This document shows positions 12,001 through 24,499 of a DNA stretch of 64,000 nucleotides, piece after piece. Position 1 is the stretch's first letter, and each line of letters starts with the position of its first letter. This DNA is from Tetragonia tetragonoides (Eukaryota > Streptophyta > Magnoliopsida > Caryophyllales > Aizoaceae). Under the pieces are notes generated by a model that saw only the letters and a list, made by a program, of their open reading frames with translations, was not told where the DNA came from and made no database searches. The position numbers and the translations under genes were made by a program. Where the stretch lies: the NCBI GenBank assembly GCA_038025085.1, contig CM076143.1, positions 13,811,501-13,875,500 of the forward strand, given 5' to 3'.

Positions 12001-13927
12001 TTGTGTGTGTGATCGGAGGGATACTAGTACCTCTGTTGACTTGAAAAGCGTTTTATACTGAAGGAATATTTCTTGAGCCTTTTCTCTAACATCCTCCGTA
12101 TACTTTGCCACATTGCTCGTATCTTGATCTTTTGTTGTAGTAGTACCATCTCCAGCTGGGAACATAAGTCGAAGATGTGAGCATTACAATGAATGTCATG
12201 ACTACCAGTTCTGTAGTAATAGTTCAGAAAATCAAAATGCAATCATACTGCTCTTTAGATGAGCTCTCTGTAAGTATATGTTTTCTTGCCACAAAGCCGG
12301 GCCTAACAAGGGTACATACCATGTAACATGAAAGCCGAAGAGTTATACTGTGATGCTACTAGTGACTATATGCTCATTTTGCCTTCTTGGCATAATAAAA
12401 TTATATAATTATCAAAATCACACATGAAAGCCAGAGGAACTGATTAGAATTTTCATTCAAAAGAAAGCCCTAGTTAATAGATATGGAGTATATTCCAATG
12501 ACAATAACTTAAGCCATAACAGAAAATTTGAATGAGTTATATCATTTGGGTTGACTGTTCTAAATGCATTGGTAGAAAAAACAGCATGCTTCTAAGACAA
12601 GCCCATTAGCTGCAGGCTGCCAGGCTGGCATCCATACTGTAGCCTGTAGGAAGACAGGATGAACAGAAAAAAAGGAAAGCAAAAACATTACATTCTTTCC
12701 ATCTAGAAGCTCAAGCAGGATACAGATTAGCTGGACATTTTCGATTACTAAGTGATAAGGATGTACTCTTCGACTCTTTGATTGACAGTGGTGGCAATAT
12801 CTGGCTTTAACTATTTCCCCACGCTGACTTGTAGGCAGCTCAAAAGGCGGGACAACTGGCTAAGGGATTTAAGGCTGCTCTTCTTCTCACTGCTAGTTAA
12901 GAGTGGATCAGTCACTTGGAGCTTATTATTGAATCGGATTCAAGCAACGCAGTTCACTGGTGCAATAGTAAGGAAGGTGGCCCTTGGAACATACGCTTCA
13001 TTCTCAATTACATCAGGCTTTTCAAGGAGACGTGGCCTCGGATAACGTTCACTCACAAGCCGCGAAGTGCAAACTCCATTGCGGATGGATTAGCAAAACA
13101 AGAAGTGTTGAGAGACAATGATTTTGTGGCGTGGTTGTAGACCTATAATCTGTTTTTCTATGTATTTTTTACGTTTTTTTGTGTATTCTGTGGAGTTGTA
13201 AAACTTTGGAGTTTTTTGGCTTCTCTTTGGCGTTAACCGAGCACATGATTACAAGCATCCTTTCAACCCTTCCTAGAAGGTGGGATTGGATTGCTTGAAT
13301 GATGCTTTTGGGGTTATTGCCTTTTGCTCTTGCTAGCTATTTTTGGATGATTTAATAAAATGAACGAATTATCAAAAAAAAAGGCTGCTCTATGCCCAAT
13401 GCAAGACTCGAACACTTGACATATGTATGTAAAGATTTTAGATATATCTTGACCATATTCAAGCAACCCTAAATAGCAGGGTCGCCTAATCCCATTCCAA
13501 ATGCAAAAGGAATGAATAGATTGAATACCCGTGATTTTTCTCAATCCAAAATGTTATTCATATGTCAATGTCATGTCAGCTAAATATATATGTTTTCCTA
13601 TTTACCTCAATTACAAGACTTAGCATCATATTAGCACAACAAAACTTAAGATCATCAACCAATTACATAACCAAATTGTGTAGGAAAATATATTGAGCTA
13701 CTGAGATAGAAATTCTTACAAGTGGTGGAAGTAGGAATGTGGGTAATGGTAGGCATGACATGAACAAGAACAAAATGATCAGCTTGAGACAACAAATTCT
13801 CCACAGCCCACTTCACGGCCCGTTTACTTCCATTGCCTCTACCAGTACCACCACTGCTTACAGCCACCGCCACCGTCGTCATCGCCGCCGTTACTTTACC
13901 GGCTGGTGGTGGTTGTTTACGCGCCAA
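9094..13927 (-). CDS. PUB-like receptor-like cytoplasmic kinase lacking its U-box
   Basis: Exons: 13882-13720, 12155-12031, 11939-11815, 11698-11577, 11492-11179, 10826-10749, 10499-10080, 9897-~9147. The MTTVAV start at 13882 matches the sister genes; an in-frame ATG at 13927 would add 15 residues. USP, coiled-coil and kinase parts are intact (IGEGGYGKVYKG, VAIKVL, HRDLKPGN, DVG, IDPEYQ). The last kinase exon has one extra base relative to its sisters, so the conserved YFCPIL lead-in to the U-box is lost. Splicing to the old U-box exon would create TGA at the junction; reading through the donor ends at 9094. Either way the product is about 700 residues and stops after the kinase. Exon phases are otherwise preserved, so a kinase-only protein is possible, but early decay is equally plausible. 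Confidence 0.8.
12795..13430. repeat. tRNA-derived SINE-like repeat, interrupted by a LINE
   Basis: The left part (to 12881) and right part (from 13392) together resemble the repeat at 22930-23085. They share ACTATTTCCC.ACGCT, TAGGC...CTC, a box-A-like ACAACTGGCTAAGG, and then TGCCCAA and a box-B-like ACTCGAACAC. The middle is the LINE insertion at 12882-13380. The element lies in intron 1 of the third kinase gene. Confidence 0.4.
12882..13380 (+). mobile_element. 5'-truncated LINE (L1-type) with RNase H tail and poly(A)
   Basis: An 11-bp duplication, AAGGCTGCTCT, flanks the insertion (12871-12881 and 13381-13391). The 3' end is an A-run at 13373-13382. The only coding part is the end of an RVT_3-type RNase H: LIIESDSSNAVHW, WNIRFILNYIRLF and HKPRSANSIADGLAKQ, stopping at 13140. 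About 240 bp of 3' UTR follow. It inserted in the opposite orientation to the host kinase gene, in its intron 1. Severe 5' truncation is typical of target-primed reverse transcription. Confidence 0.85.
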
Positions 13928-16900
13928 AAGTCAGGGCGTTACATATAAACAAATTACAATTATGTACTTACTTTTTTTCAAAATCAAAGGAAATGATCAT
14001 ATATATGGAGAGAGAGACAGAATCAATATGGGGAGGTGCATTTGTCTACAAAACGGGGCAAACAACTTAAGTATATTATTAATGCAGGCCGTTTGACTTG
14101 TTTTTGTTGTACAAAATTTGAAATTAAAGCATAAACTTTGGGATTTTTTTGGTTTTATATTAAATTGATCTCCATGGCATGGCACGCGTTGCAATCTTTA
14201 TTGTATGTTGGATGAAGGATTCTAGAAGGTGATAAGGAAGGCAGGCAGCTGTATACGTATGAGGTATGACTGTATGAGGTAACACTTTGATTTTTTTTTT
14301 TGTTGAAATGGAAGACTAGTAATATTTTGAATTTGTATTATGTAATGTGGCTAATGTGAGAATGACATGAGTACTTGAGTATTTTAATTGTTTTTTTCTC
14401 CTTTCCCCACCTAGTAACTCTAAATTACTTACAACCTCAATGAAGCGGCTCTAACGTAAGGCGCCTCAAATAAAATACTGACGTCATATTTGAATATAGA
14501 GGTGTCTTCATGTTGAGGCGGACTCATAAGATATATTTTATTTTATTTTATTTTTGCTTGATTTGATTTAAAGTTCTAATACTTTTATTTTTTTTTCTCT
14601 TAGTGCAATTAGAAGCCTCATATACTTTAGTAGTGCTACACTATTTTGAAAGCATCAACAAAATAATAGGATCACTTCTTAAATATTACTCCTCCCTATT
14701 TTCAAGGTATATGCATGAGAAGGTAATAAATGCAAGTGGCACTATCATAATGGAGTGCTAAAAATCTTCTACTCCTAAGTGAAGGTTTTACTCACATAAA
14801 TACTGAATTATACCTTTTGTAAATGGTAGAATAGGTCATGAATGGAGTAATGCGGGACGGTGAGAAACGGAATGGGACGAAACGAAAATTGCAGGGCAGT
14901 GCGGAATGGAACGGAACAGAGGAAATTGCAGCGTGGGACGGAATGAAATAATAAATATAACTTGTGTGGTACGGAACGGAACGGAAATTACGGTACGGTG
15001 CAGAACAGAACGGAACGAAAATTACGGTGCAGAATGGAACGGAATGCAGCATAAAAACGACGAAAAAAACAAGGCCTAAATACCTCATCTATTATCAGCA
15101 AATTAAATTAGTATGCACTAGAATTGAATAATTTTCTTTAGCTATGCTTAAACACATGTTTATGAGTTATTTCAATTTTTCCTAAAAGGACGTTGAGTCT
15201 TGAGATCAGTAATGATGTTATTTCAAAACTAGCTTGTCTTTGATAATTATTAAAAATAAAGTGTATTTTAGCATAATGAAAATTAGAATGTAAATTGAAT
15301 TAAACTAAACAGCGTTATTGAACTGAACAGTAACACGAGATAAAATAAACTGAACCGATTAAGTGGAAAAAAACACTCCCTTAATTTTATGCAAGCTTTA
15401 TTTGATAGCAATATCTACTGTGGACTGGTCTCATTTGAAACACCTATATGTCGTAATAAAAACCTTTTAAACTATCTATTCAGGTGTCAGAGGGTTTTTT
15501 TTTCGCTACACACCTATAGGACCATACTGTTTGTTTAGCTGATGTGGAATAAAATAGCAATTTGAGTTTTGGGATGTCTCATGTTAGAGCATGTGTAGCA
15601 ACAAGTTGGGACATTCCTTGCCTGCCAATGCCATGTGTATATAATATTATCTGCAGATCAAATCAGCTGCAACAACCGCTATGTGTTGGTTATTGTTAAG
15701 CACTACTACTACTACTTTCCTAGACAATCTCTCTCCCGGCCCCCTCCTAGCAACAACTACTTTCAGCTGCCACTTGTCACGATCAGAAGTACGGATGTGT
15801 TTTTTTTCATTAATTCTCACTAATTGGATAAGATAATGTCATTGATTTTTACTGGTTAGGTAATATCCTATGAAACATATGAACACCTTAGTTAGCTAGG
15901 TGTTGTGTCGCATGTTCGACGCTTGGACAGAACAAGACATTGACACCCAGGAGACGACACCTATTAGGCTTTATATTCCCTTTAAATGTCGCTGCCCTAT
16001 GTTTGTGTCGTGTCGGTGTCTATGTCCATATCTGTGTCCACACGTGCAACCTAAATAAGGTCCAATAACTAAAAAAGAACACACCTTAAATATAGTGAGT
16101 CTGTGAGTGAAATTGTGGAGATTCTTAAAATAAGAACTACAAGCAAGACTTGTAACTAGGTCAGTGTAACCTTTCGAAATCACTTCGAGATTTAAATGAC
16201 TTACCCAATTAGGAGTACGTCCTCATACAAAATATTTATAGACCATGGAAAACATTACATATTCCTACTAGTACTCTATTACGCCTTTTCAAAGTGATAG
16301 AGAGAAGGCAAGAATAAATTAGATTTCAGAAAAGAAAATGCGTTATTGATAAAAAATCAAAATTCACAAAGATTTTATCTTTACAGCATTACTAAAAAAA
16401 ATTTGGTAACATCTTACAGCATTATTTCGAGGGTGAATGAATTGTAGACCATACATATATATCATAAACTATAGCATTATCTTGATGCCACTTACGACTA
16501 TGGGCTATGGCTGAGGTCATCAATGGGGGGACGAGTTAGATGTAAGGCTTCGACAGTTTAAACCACATTAGTAGTGAATACCTTAGAAACTGTTTTAACT
16601 TTGTCTATTCCAATCTAAATTTGAAACATGGATAAAAATGGACAAATATTAATTATTTTGTGTGTCATTTTCTTGAAACAAAATAGCCAATTCAATAGAT
16701 TTGGTGATTTAGTTCTGAGACAGCAAAATATTTTGCTCAATTCCTGCATGTCCATTTCTCTCTATTGTTAACAGGCTGCAGCCTGTGGGAATAATTGGTC
16801 AAAATAACAACCACATCAAATTTTGGACAATACTTAAAAACAGAAACATAAAAACACCTAAAAGTCTAAAACACTGTAGAAGACATTTCCTTAAGACTTG

Positions 16901-17142
16901 TGAAATGTACAAGTATTTACAATCTAGCAATAATCTTTGTAAAAGGAGTACAGTAGTTGATGAACTTAGACCCTGAAACTGATTCATGTCATTCATCTTT
17001 CCTTGTACTAGGGCAACCCAACCAACCACTCATAGATACAACAAACTGTAGATATGGGAGAAAGAAGGGTGACAGAATACACGAGAATCCAAAAAATTTA
17101 GACCTGTCTCAAACTATACAATCTGACAAGCTTTTTTTCCCA
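13928..17142. other. Intergenic spacer between third and fourth PUB kinases
   Basis: About 3.2 kb without a recognisable gene. The stretch contains the GGAACGGAA-type minisatellite at 14840-15055, a GTGTC-rich stretch around 15900-16050, and the 3' flank of the fourth kinase gene. No transposase or other protein signature was seen. Confidence 0.5.
14840..15055. repeat. Degenerate (GGAACGGAA)n-type minisatellite
   Basis: Many variants of short words such as CGGAACGGAACGGAAATTACGG and GGGACGAAACG recur over about 215 bp. The units are irregular (9-20 bp). It lies in the spacer 5' of the U-box-less kinase gene. No coding meaning is apparent. Confidence 0.7.
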
Positions 17143-20100
17143 TCAGGAGCTTTTCGAAGCCAAACGAGATCTCCATTCATGTATGGCAGTAAGCAGTGTC
17201 ATGTTTGGTGTAAGATTAAAATGCTCCAATTTGTGCTTTGTCACCGGTGATACGTCGTGCCTCTCAAGCCATGCTTCTATTGCTCTACGCTCGTATGTAA
17301 AACCATCTGCCGCCACATGAGGATCATCCATAATTTCCTGAAACATCAAAGAAAACAGAACCAATTCAATAAGGTCGTCAGCAATAATGCACAAACATGA
17401 TGCTTTACGATGCATACAGCAGATGTAAATCGCGTATTTACAGAACTCACATGAAGGATTGGGCAGAAGTAGTGGCTTGGTGCAAAAATGCTGTTTCTCT
17501 GAACTTTCATACTAGCATCTGCAACATCGGCAAGTTTCTTCAGGACTGGAAGAACTCCTGTCTCAAGGTCCGGTCTTTCTCTGCATCTGAGCTTGCAACA
17601 TTCTAATGCGAGCTTAGTCATCTCCTCAGCTTCAGCCAGTGGCCAGTCTTTGATTGAATCATCTAGTATATACGACAAGGATCCGCTGGCAATGGCATTC
17701 TCCATGTTCAGCAAAAGTCCATTTGGATGACGAGCACTCAACAGCTGCAGAAGTATTATGCCAAAAGAATACAAATCTGATTTTGCTCTGACAGTACCAG
17801 TTCTCTGATATTCTGGATCTATATAGTACAGTGTTCCAGCAAGCAGTGAGTTACCAAACATGGTAACTGAATCAGGCACATTGTCATAGAGGAGCTTAGC
17901 CAATCCAACATCACTGATTTTGCTGACATAGTTTCTTCCTAACAAGATATTGCCTGGTTTAAGATCTCGATGTACAATTTGTTGTGGCTTTTTGTTGTGT
18001 AAGAACGCAAGCCCGCAAGCTATTTCAAATGCTATACGGAATCTGGCAAACCAAGGAAGGGGTGCTTTTCCCTTGGGTCGGAAAATGTGCTCTTCAAGGC
18101 TACCATTTTCCATGTACTCATAGACAAGGCAACCCATTTCAGGACATACTCCAAGTAATAACACAATGTTTGGATGCCGCAACTGGCTCAGGATTCCGAC
18201 CTGCATATTGTAAATGGATGACCGAGGATATTAGTCAGAACACTGACATTTTGCACGAAGGAAATAAAGATTAGGAAGTTTTATGTGAAAAGATTTATCT
18301 TGAGATAAGGATGTCACACACAATAATAACACAAGAGGCAAAACAGGTAGCATATCCATTGAAACAAAGTAGAGTATGATTTACTATACTCTCTTATAGA
18401 TACGCAAAAGTGATGGAAAGAAACAATTGAAATATCCAAGTGAGAAATTAAGTCCTATTGTAAGTTTGTAACTAGGCAATCTCTCCTTCTGTTTTCCGAT
18501 GCATTTCCTTAGTCAAACTAAAATTGGAAGGTAGGCAAGAAATTGAAGATGAAGAGTAGCAATACCTCTCTAAGAAACTCCTGTTTCTTGTCAGTTGCAT
18601 CTTGCTGAAGCACCTTAATTGCAACTGGTGTGTGATCAAGAATACCCTTGTAAACTTTACCATAGCTTCCTTCACCGATAACTTTATTTTCGGAATAGGA
18701 ATCTGTTGCTGCTTTAATGTCATCTGGAGTGTACCTTCTAGTACCCTTTTCATTGCAGATGAGTTCTTCAACAATTTTCTGCCTCTCCTTATACTCTCTA
18801 AGGGCATTGAGTTCTGCTTTCCGTCTTTCACAAGACTCTCTAGCAAACAAACTTTTTGCTGCCTCAACTTCTTTCATGGCTTGCATATGTTTTACTTTCT
18901 CCTCCTCGGCAATTCTCCTCAGAGTTTCTTCTCGTTCTGTCGCAGCATTTATTTTTACTGCTTCCTCAACACATTCTGAAGAAAGAGCTCGCACCTGCAA
19001 TTAACGATCTCATAATCATTTAACTTGAACAATGCCAGGGATATACATTTACTTTCTCCACAGGTAGAAGTATATGTTTAAGATGCACATTCTACATGAA
19101 TGTCTAGGTGAACAAGAGGGTGAAAATAACTATTTAGTCGGTAGTATCTTAGAGCAACTCGTACCTTCTTCTGAGCATGGACCAGATCCTCACAAGCTCG
19201 ACTATACATAGCAATGGTAGTTTGTAACTCAAGCCGCAGTTGTTCCACCTCATTGTTCAAGTCAAACTGCCAACAAATGAACAGCTTTGAAATGTAAGCA
19301 CCGTATCTATGCTGACACCTGTATGTAATCCAATAAATCATGGTGGTGTTTGATGACATTATGACCAATTTCCTTGTATAAATAACAGCAATTGCTGACA
19401 TATACCTATGTATGTCCACTATCATAGCATTTGCTTTACCTGTCAGGTTAGACAGAACTACGTGCAGAGCTACTAAAACAGATGATGAAGCCAGTTAACA
19501 TGTTAAATAATTGATAATGCAGATTCACTGAAACAGACAATTTACATATGGTTTAGCACTTTAAAATGATCAAGAAATAACAAAGTTTTCATATCAATAG
19601 ACATACCTGCTCATAGGACACATGAGTGTCATTTGTGGACATTTGGCTCGATGACATAAGCTCTGTGTTTGAAGAAGCCATGGAACTGAAAGTATTAGCA
19701 GCTCGGAGATTAAAGTCATCATCCATGTTAGAGAGCTCAAGTGCATCTGGCGAAGAGTAAGATCGGCTAACTTCTGACCAAGATGAGGGTCCGGCACTTG
19801 TCTCCGCAGATGAGTAAGAGTGTAGAGGTGTCTGGCCCGTCGTAAACACTATTGGTAGCTTACTATTAGGTGGTACGTTTGGTACATCTTTGTTGGTCAA
19901 GCTGGACACTGCAGGGTCACAATAAGAAGAGTCACACACACGCACAGCATCACAAAGCACAAAAACAGATGTACCTATGTCATGCGTTGCTGAACATACC
20001 ACTGGATGTCAGGGAACTAGCTAGCTTTGTCTTCACTCTTCGTTTAGATACAACGAATACATCACAAGTGTTAGGCGCAGATTTTAACACCAGTTGTGGT

Positions 20101-22316
20101 ATTCCTGGGCCTTTTATCTTCCTGAAATTAAAGTGAAAAGATAGCTAAAGAACATGAAGATGTTACAACTTGATGCATTTATCGAGCTGATCAGAAGTTA
20201 AAACATGAACCATCAACAAGAAACTGAGCATATAACACCTCCACAGTCTAGCTCACCACTGGCAAGGTATGTACAGGTCAAAATGTACGCAACCTTTCCC
20301 ATGACAGAGACTATCAGAGAGACTACTGGTAACACTAGCATATACTACAACTGAGGCAAAAGTGCCCCTTCAGGAGAAGTCCATACAGGACCTCAATTTA
20401 ACCAATAAGAGTTAAAGGTGCACGACTCAACTTGAAATAGAACAAAAATACGTAACTCAACACAGCAATTAAGAAGCATTTGGTTTAAGATGAGAGGAGA
20501 TAAGGCAAATTACATGACTGCGTTACTATATATGTCATCAAATGTCATACCTCCAGAAACGATTCGTAGATTCAGATCCCATCACAAAGCTTCGGATACT
20601 AGACTTAGTTATGTATTCGATAAGTGCATCTGGAGCACTGTCATGCTCAAGCAGCATAGTCTCAAAAGCTAGCTGAAAAAAGTAGTTTCATGATCAGGCA
20701 ACAGTTGTAAATGAAGCCGATGATAAAAAAGAACTTCAGGTGAGGAAATACAGAATATTACCTCCATTTGCTTACAAAGTCTTTTATACTGGATGAAAAT
20801 TTGCTGAGCTTTTTCTCTTACATCGTCCATATACTTTGCTACAACGTTTGCATCTAAGTCTTTGATAGGAATGCGATTTCCAGCTGCAAACGTTGGGTGG
20901 AAGAAGTAAGCACCACCATAATAAAAATGTTCGCCATCTTTGAAAGCTTACTTAAGAAATTGAGACACAAGTGTTGACAATTTAGGATAAGCACTCTCAA
21001 GATGAGGTTTGCAACAGCGGTATATGGATCAAGTAGTATATACTTGGGTGTTCAACTTGGCTAACTTGAGAAAATTTTACTACATTCTTTTGGCATAAAT
21101 TGAAGCATGTAAACAGCTTTATCCATGTTAAAGTGTGCATTATTGTCAAGTATCCACCATGGGTATTTTAAGATGAAATGAATTGTTGATACTTGATACA
21201 ATATGAAGTACATTCAAGAAATGCTAAGAAAAGCAATTCAAGTAAGCATTATACTTAACCAATTTGGGTTGGCCTAAGTTCAGTGCAGCCATTTTTGACC
21301 CTGGCATAAGAAAGTAAGAAACTGATGGTTCACTATATCACTAGCTACAAAACTCTTCTTCAATGAACCAATTATATTCAAAACACAAAAAATAAACAGT
21401 GATGTGATAAAGGAAAAATGCAAGAGATTGAAAACTTCAAAATAGTATTAGATCACATTAACAATGTAAAACCCATTAGGCCATTAGCCATATATATCTA
21501 ATCCATAGATATTAAACAAAAGTTATCTCTAGGAAATCAAAACGCTCTTTATCAATTACCCCTGTGAGTATCAGCTAGAAGAAAGTCCTCTATTATCTTT
21601 TGTCCTGGGAATGGCTAAGGGCACCTATCCGTGCACGGTCTTCACAAAAAATTTCTAATGTTTCAGTAACAAAGTGTAACTTGGCTTTGGTGGTATTTCC
21701 GTAACACACAAGAATTTTTCGGACGGGTTTCATTAGGATCATCTAAATAATAAATTATTAACCCCTATAGATGGTCCACAAATTTCTGAAACCTTTCAAA
21801 TGTTGAACTTACAAGTCATTGCTTGTTTAACAACGGACTAAGCAAAAACCTTTTACACGATGATTTTACAAGTCATTGCTTGTTTACGAACGAATTAAAC
21901 TGAGACCTTTCACAAGATGATTTTACAAGTCATTTCTTGTTTACCAATGGACTAAACAGCTATTGGGAACGTTGAGTAAAGTATTTTAACCCAATTCGAT
22001 CTTCATGAAAGGTACTAGAACCATAACATTAGGAACACCTATGCTATGTACAACAAATTGTGAGTAACATGGTGATTAAAAGTTGTAACATGAAAATGAA
22101 AATGAAAATTGATCAATCAAAAACTAAGCATTATCCATAGAGAAGAGAGAGAAAGTTACATGGAGTAGGAATATGGGTGATGATGGGCATGACATGAACT
22201 AAGACAAAGTGATCAGCTTGAGACAACAAATTCTCCAAAGCCCACTTTACGGCCCGTTTGCTTCCATTGCCTCTTCTACTACCACCGATGTTCACGGCCA
22301 CAGCCACCGTTGTCAT
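17143..22316 (-). CDS. U-box domain-containing receptor-like cytoplasmic kinase (PUB35/51/52-type), complete
   Basis: Nine exons with consistent phases: 22316-22160, 20883-20762, 20672-20551, 20121-20000, 19908-19607, 19266-19165, 18994-18566, 18200-17451, 17337-17143 (2301 bp, about 766 aa). The N-terminal USP fold begins MTTVAVAVNIGG. The Ser-rich linker and coiled coil are slightly longer than in the gene at 2123-7341 (exon 6 has 34 instead of 26 codons). The kinase shows IGEGSYGKVYKG, VAIKVL, HRDLKPGN, DVG and IDPEYQRTGTVRAKSD. The U-box reads EIMDDPHVAADGFTYERRAIEAWLE and is split by an intron after CPIL-H. Expected role: kinase plus E3 ubiquitin ligase in signalling; no specific substrate can be named. 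No break is seen. Confidence 0.92.
21811..21960. repeat. 57-bp tandem repeat in intron 1 of the fourth kinase gene
   Basis: A unit beginning ACAAGTCATTGCTTGTTTA and ending ATGATTTT starts at 21811, 21868 and 21925 (the last copy partial). There are about 2.6 copies with several mismatches. The core is a near palindrome (ACAAG...CTTGT). Confidence 0.75.
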
Positions 22317-22723
22317 CGCGCCAAACAGAACTTAGTCGTTGTTGTCTAACTGTAATGTAATGTAATGTAATGCAAATGAAAACTCCAAATTAGAGATCTA
22401 GAGACAAAGGCCAACGTAAGGCAAAATTGGCTCTTTGACTTTTGTGAAATGGGAAGTATATACTCTTTGGGATTTTATTTTATTTTAAGTTTTTTTGAGG
22501 GTCGATTTTTATTTGATCTGCTTATGGGGTTTCTTTATAAAAAAATAATCATTATTTTTTTTGATAGATATGTTGACATGGGGTTTTTTCTTTTTTTTGG
22601 CTGGGAAAAGATTTTGTATATGAAAGCTGGCCAGGGGAGGTGTATGAGAAAACCAGTTGACTTTGTTTTGGTGAGAATGACATGCCATATTGTCATCCCA
22701 TATATTTTTCTTGGATTTGAATT

Positions 22724-22882
22724 CTCTCCAATATCTCATATCTCGCATTTACGCATTACACTTGTGGATGCTTGTCACGTATTAAATTGAATATAAACAA
22801 AAAAGGTAAAGTTAAATCTTTAACACGTGGCAAGAATTCACAAGTGTAATGCGTAAATGCGGAAAATAGGGTATTAGAGAGG
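22724..22882. mobile_element. Hairpin (foldback) MITE
   Basis: Two inverted arms of about 55 bp surround a short AT-rich loop. The left arm contains GCATTTACGCATTACACTTG, and the right arm (22824-22882) contains its exact reverse complement. The arms extend with mismatches to CTCTCCAATA and its counterpart TATTAGAGAG. There is no coding capacity. The superfamily is not clear from the ends. Confidence 0.6.
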
Positions 22883-22929
22883 ATATTAATCTATTTTTCT
22901 TTGGGTTCTCAACCAAAAGTATCCACCAT

Positions 22930-23085
22930 CGACTACAGTTACTATTTCCCTGCGCTAGCTTATAGGCCCCTCGAAGGGTGGCACAGCTGGCCAAGGAATT
23001 TAAAGTTGTTTCATGCCCAAGAAGAAATTCAAACCCTCGACCTTGATTAAAGATGAAAGAATCACTACCACTCAAGCACACCATA
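22930..23085 (+). repeat. tRNA-derived SINE-like repeat
   Basis: Contains TGGCACAGCTGG, a full match to the pol III box A consensus. About 50 bp downstream is ATTCAAACCC, close to box B. The body is shared with the LINE-interrupted copy at 12795-13430. No clear target duplication was identified. Confidence 0.4.
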
Positions 23086-24499
23086 CCTTTTTATTGTTAG
23101 TATACTCCTTGTTTTTTTATAATAAAAAAATAATCTTATTTTCTTTTACTTGGGTGAGTTCTGACTTCTAACATAAAGGTTGTGTTTGGTATGTATTCAC
23201 GGCTAGTTTTTAAGTTTCAGAAGTTATCAATAATATATTTAGTTAAGTATTTCTAAAACAGGAGCTTGTTAACTCAAACAAATTCAAATTAGCATTAAAA
23301 GGAAATGATACATCTCTAATCTCATCGAAAAATATATGAACAGGAATTTCATTACATCCTGGCAGTTCGTTGATATATACTGTATTAAGGATTATAACTT
23401 CTCCAACCATTAGTTTAAGTTAAGGGTTTTTTTTTAGGAAAGAATAATTCATTCATTCATAAAAAGTCATCTGTCATCTACAACGTTGAATATCTCTAAA
23501 CAAATATAAATCTAACAGATTAACAAAATATAAATCTAACATAACAAGATGAATATGAATCTCACAATCACTGCTAAAAATCGGTGTCTTGATCAGCTCC
23601 GTTGATAATACATTGTATTAGTTTGTTAGAGTTAGATGTCCTGTTTAGAATCCTAAAAACCATAATACCCTATGTAGAATAATTTAACACACGGTATGAG
23701 AAGATCTCCAAGGCTCCAACCATATTGTGACAACCCTCACAAATAGTTTTCAATTTAGGAAGTGTTGAAAGTTGAAACAAGAGTTTTTGTATGTCTCATA
23801 TTAATGAGCACCACCTTGAGGAGACAAAATAAACAATATATAATCTCACATCATTAGCTATATGCTTAGGTGGGGAGCATCATCTTATATAAACTCTCTC
23901 CTCTCCCCACTATTCTCATAGGTATCTTTCTATTACGGATCACGTCAGCAACTAGAAACATGAATACTATAATATTAACAAAAATATAAAAAAAGATTAC
24001 TGCATATGAGACATACTAGTCATTTCAGAAAAAATAAAATGACTAGTATTTCTCAACGAGAATGTTGAGAATATGCTGCGGCGAATCTCTGCTTATAATC
24101 TTTCATGGTTTGACTATAATTTGTTTTGATCTCGTCACCTTTTTTTCCCTTTTTAAAATTTTCTTTTACTGCATTCTTGTGTCGTTGTCGAAGTTATACT
24201 AACGTAAAGACTTGTACAAAGTACAATATACCAATAAGGTGATTGATGTGAGTGATTCGACACTCTCAACCCTTAAACAAGGTCGAATATTTTAAATCTT
24301 TTAAATTGAGAAACTACTTAGTGGGAGGCTGTGAGCATTTTACACTTTTATGAACCGATCCAGTGCAAATAGGACTAGTCTTACCCAATTACCCAAAGGG
24401 TTTAGATAAACATGTGATTAAACCTATTAAAAACACAAAAAAAAAAAAAGTTGTACAATATATACGGAGATGAAGTATTCAAATCTCACTACTAGAAAT

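Larger units (their letters stand above)
22317..24486. other. Intergenic spacer between the PUB array and the CACTA element
   Basis: About 2.2 kb begin with the 5' flank of the fourth kinase gene, which includes a TAATG pentamer run near 22352-22372. A hairpin-type MITE (22724-22882) and a SINE-like repeat (22930-23085) follow, then AT-rich sequence with no recognisable gene. Confidence 0.5.

Noticed and set aside
13883..13927. Upstream ATG adding MARKQPPPAGKVTAA to the third kinase
   Set aside because: The sister genes start at the conserved MTTVA. The extension is possible but not supported by homology, so it was mentioned and not chosen.
18472..18867. Second minus-strand frame over kinase exon 7 of the fourth gene, and a matching plus-strand frame at 18602-18979
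   Set aside because: They are out-of-frame and antisense shadows of the real exon at 18994-18566, which carries the kinase P-loop.
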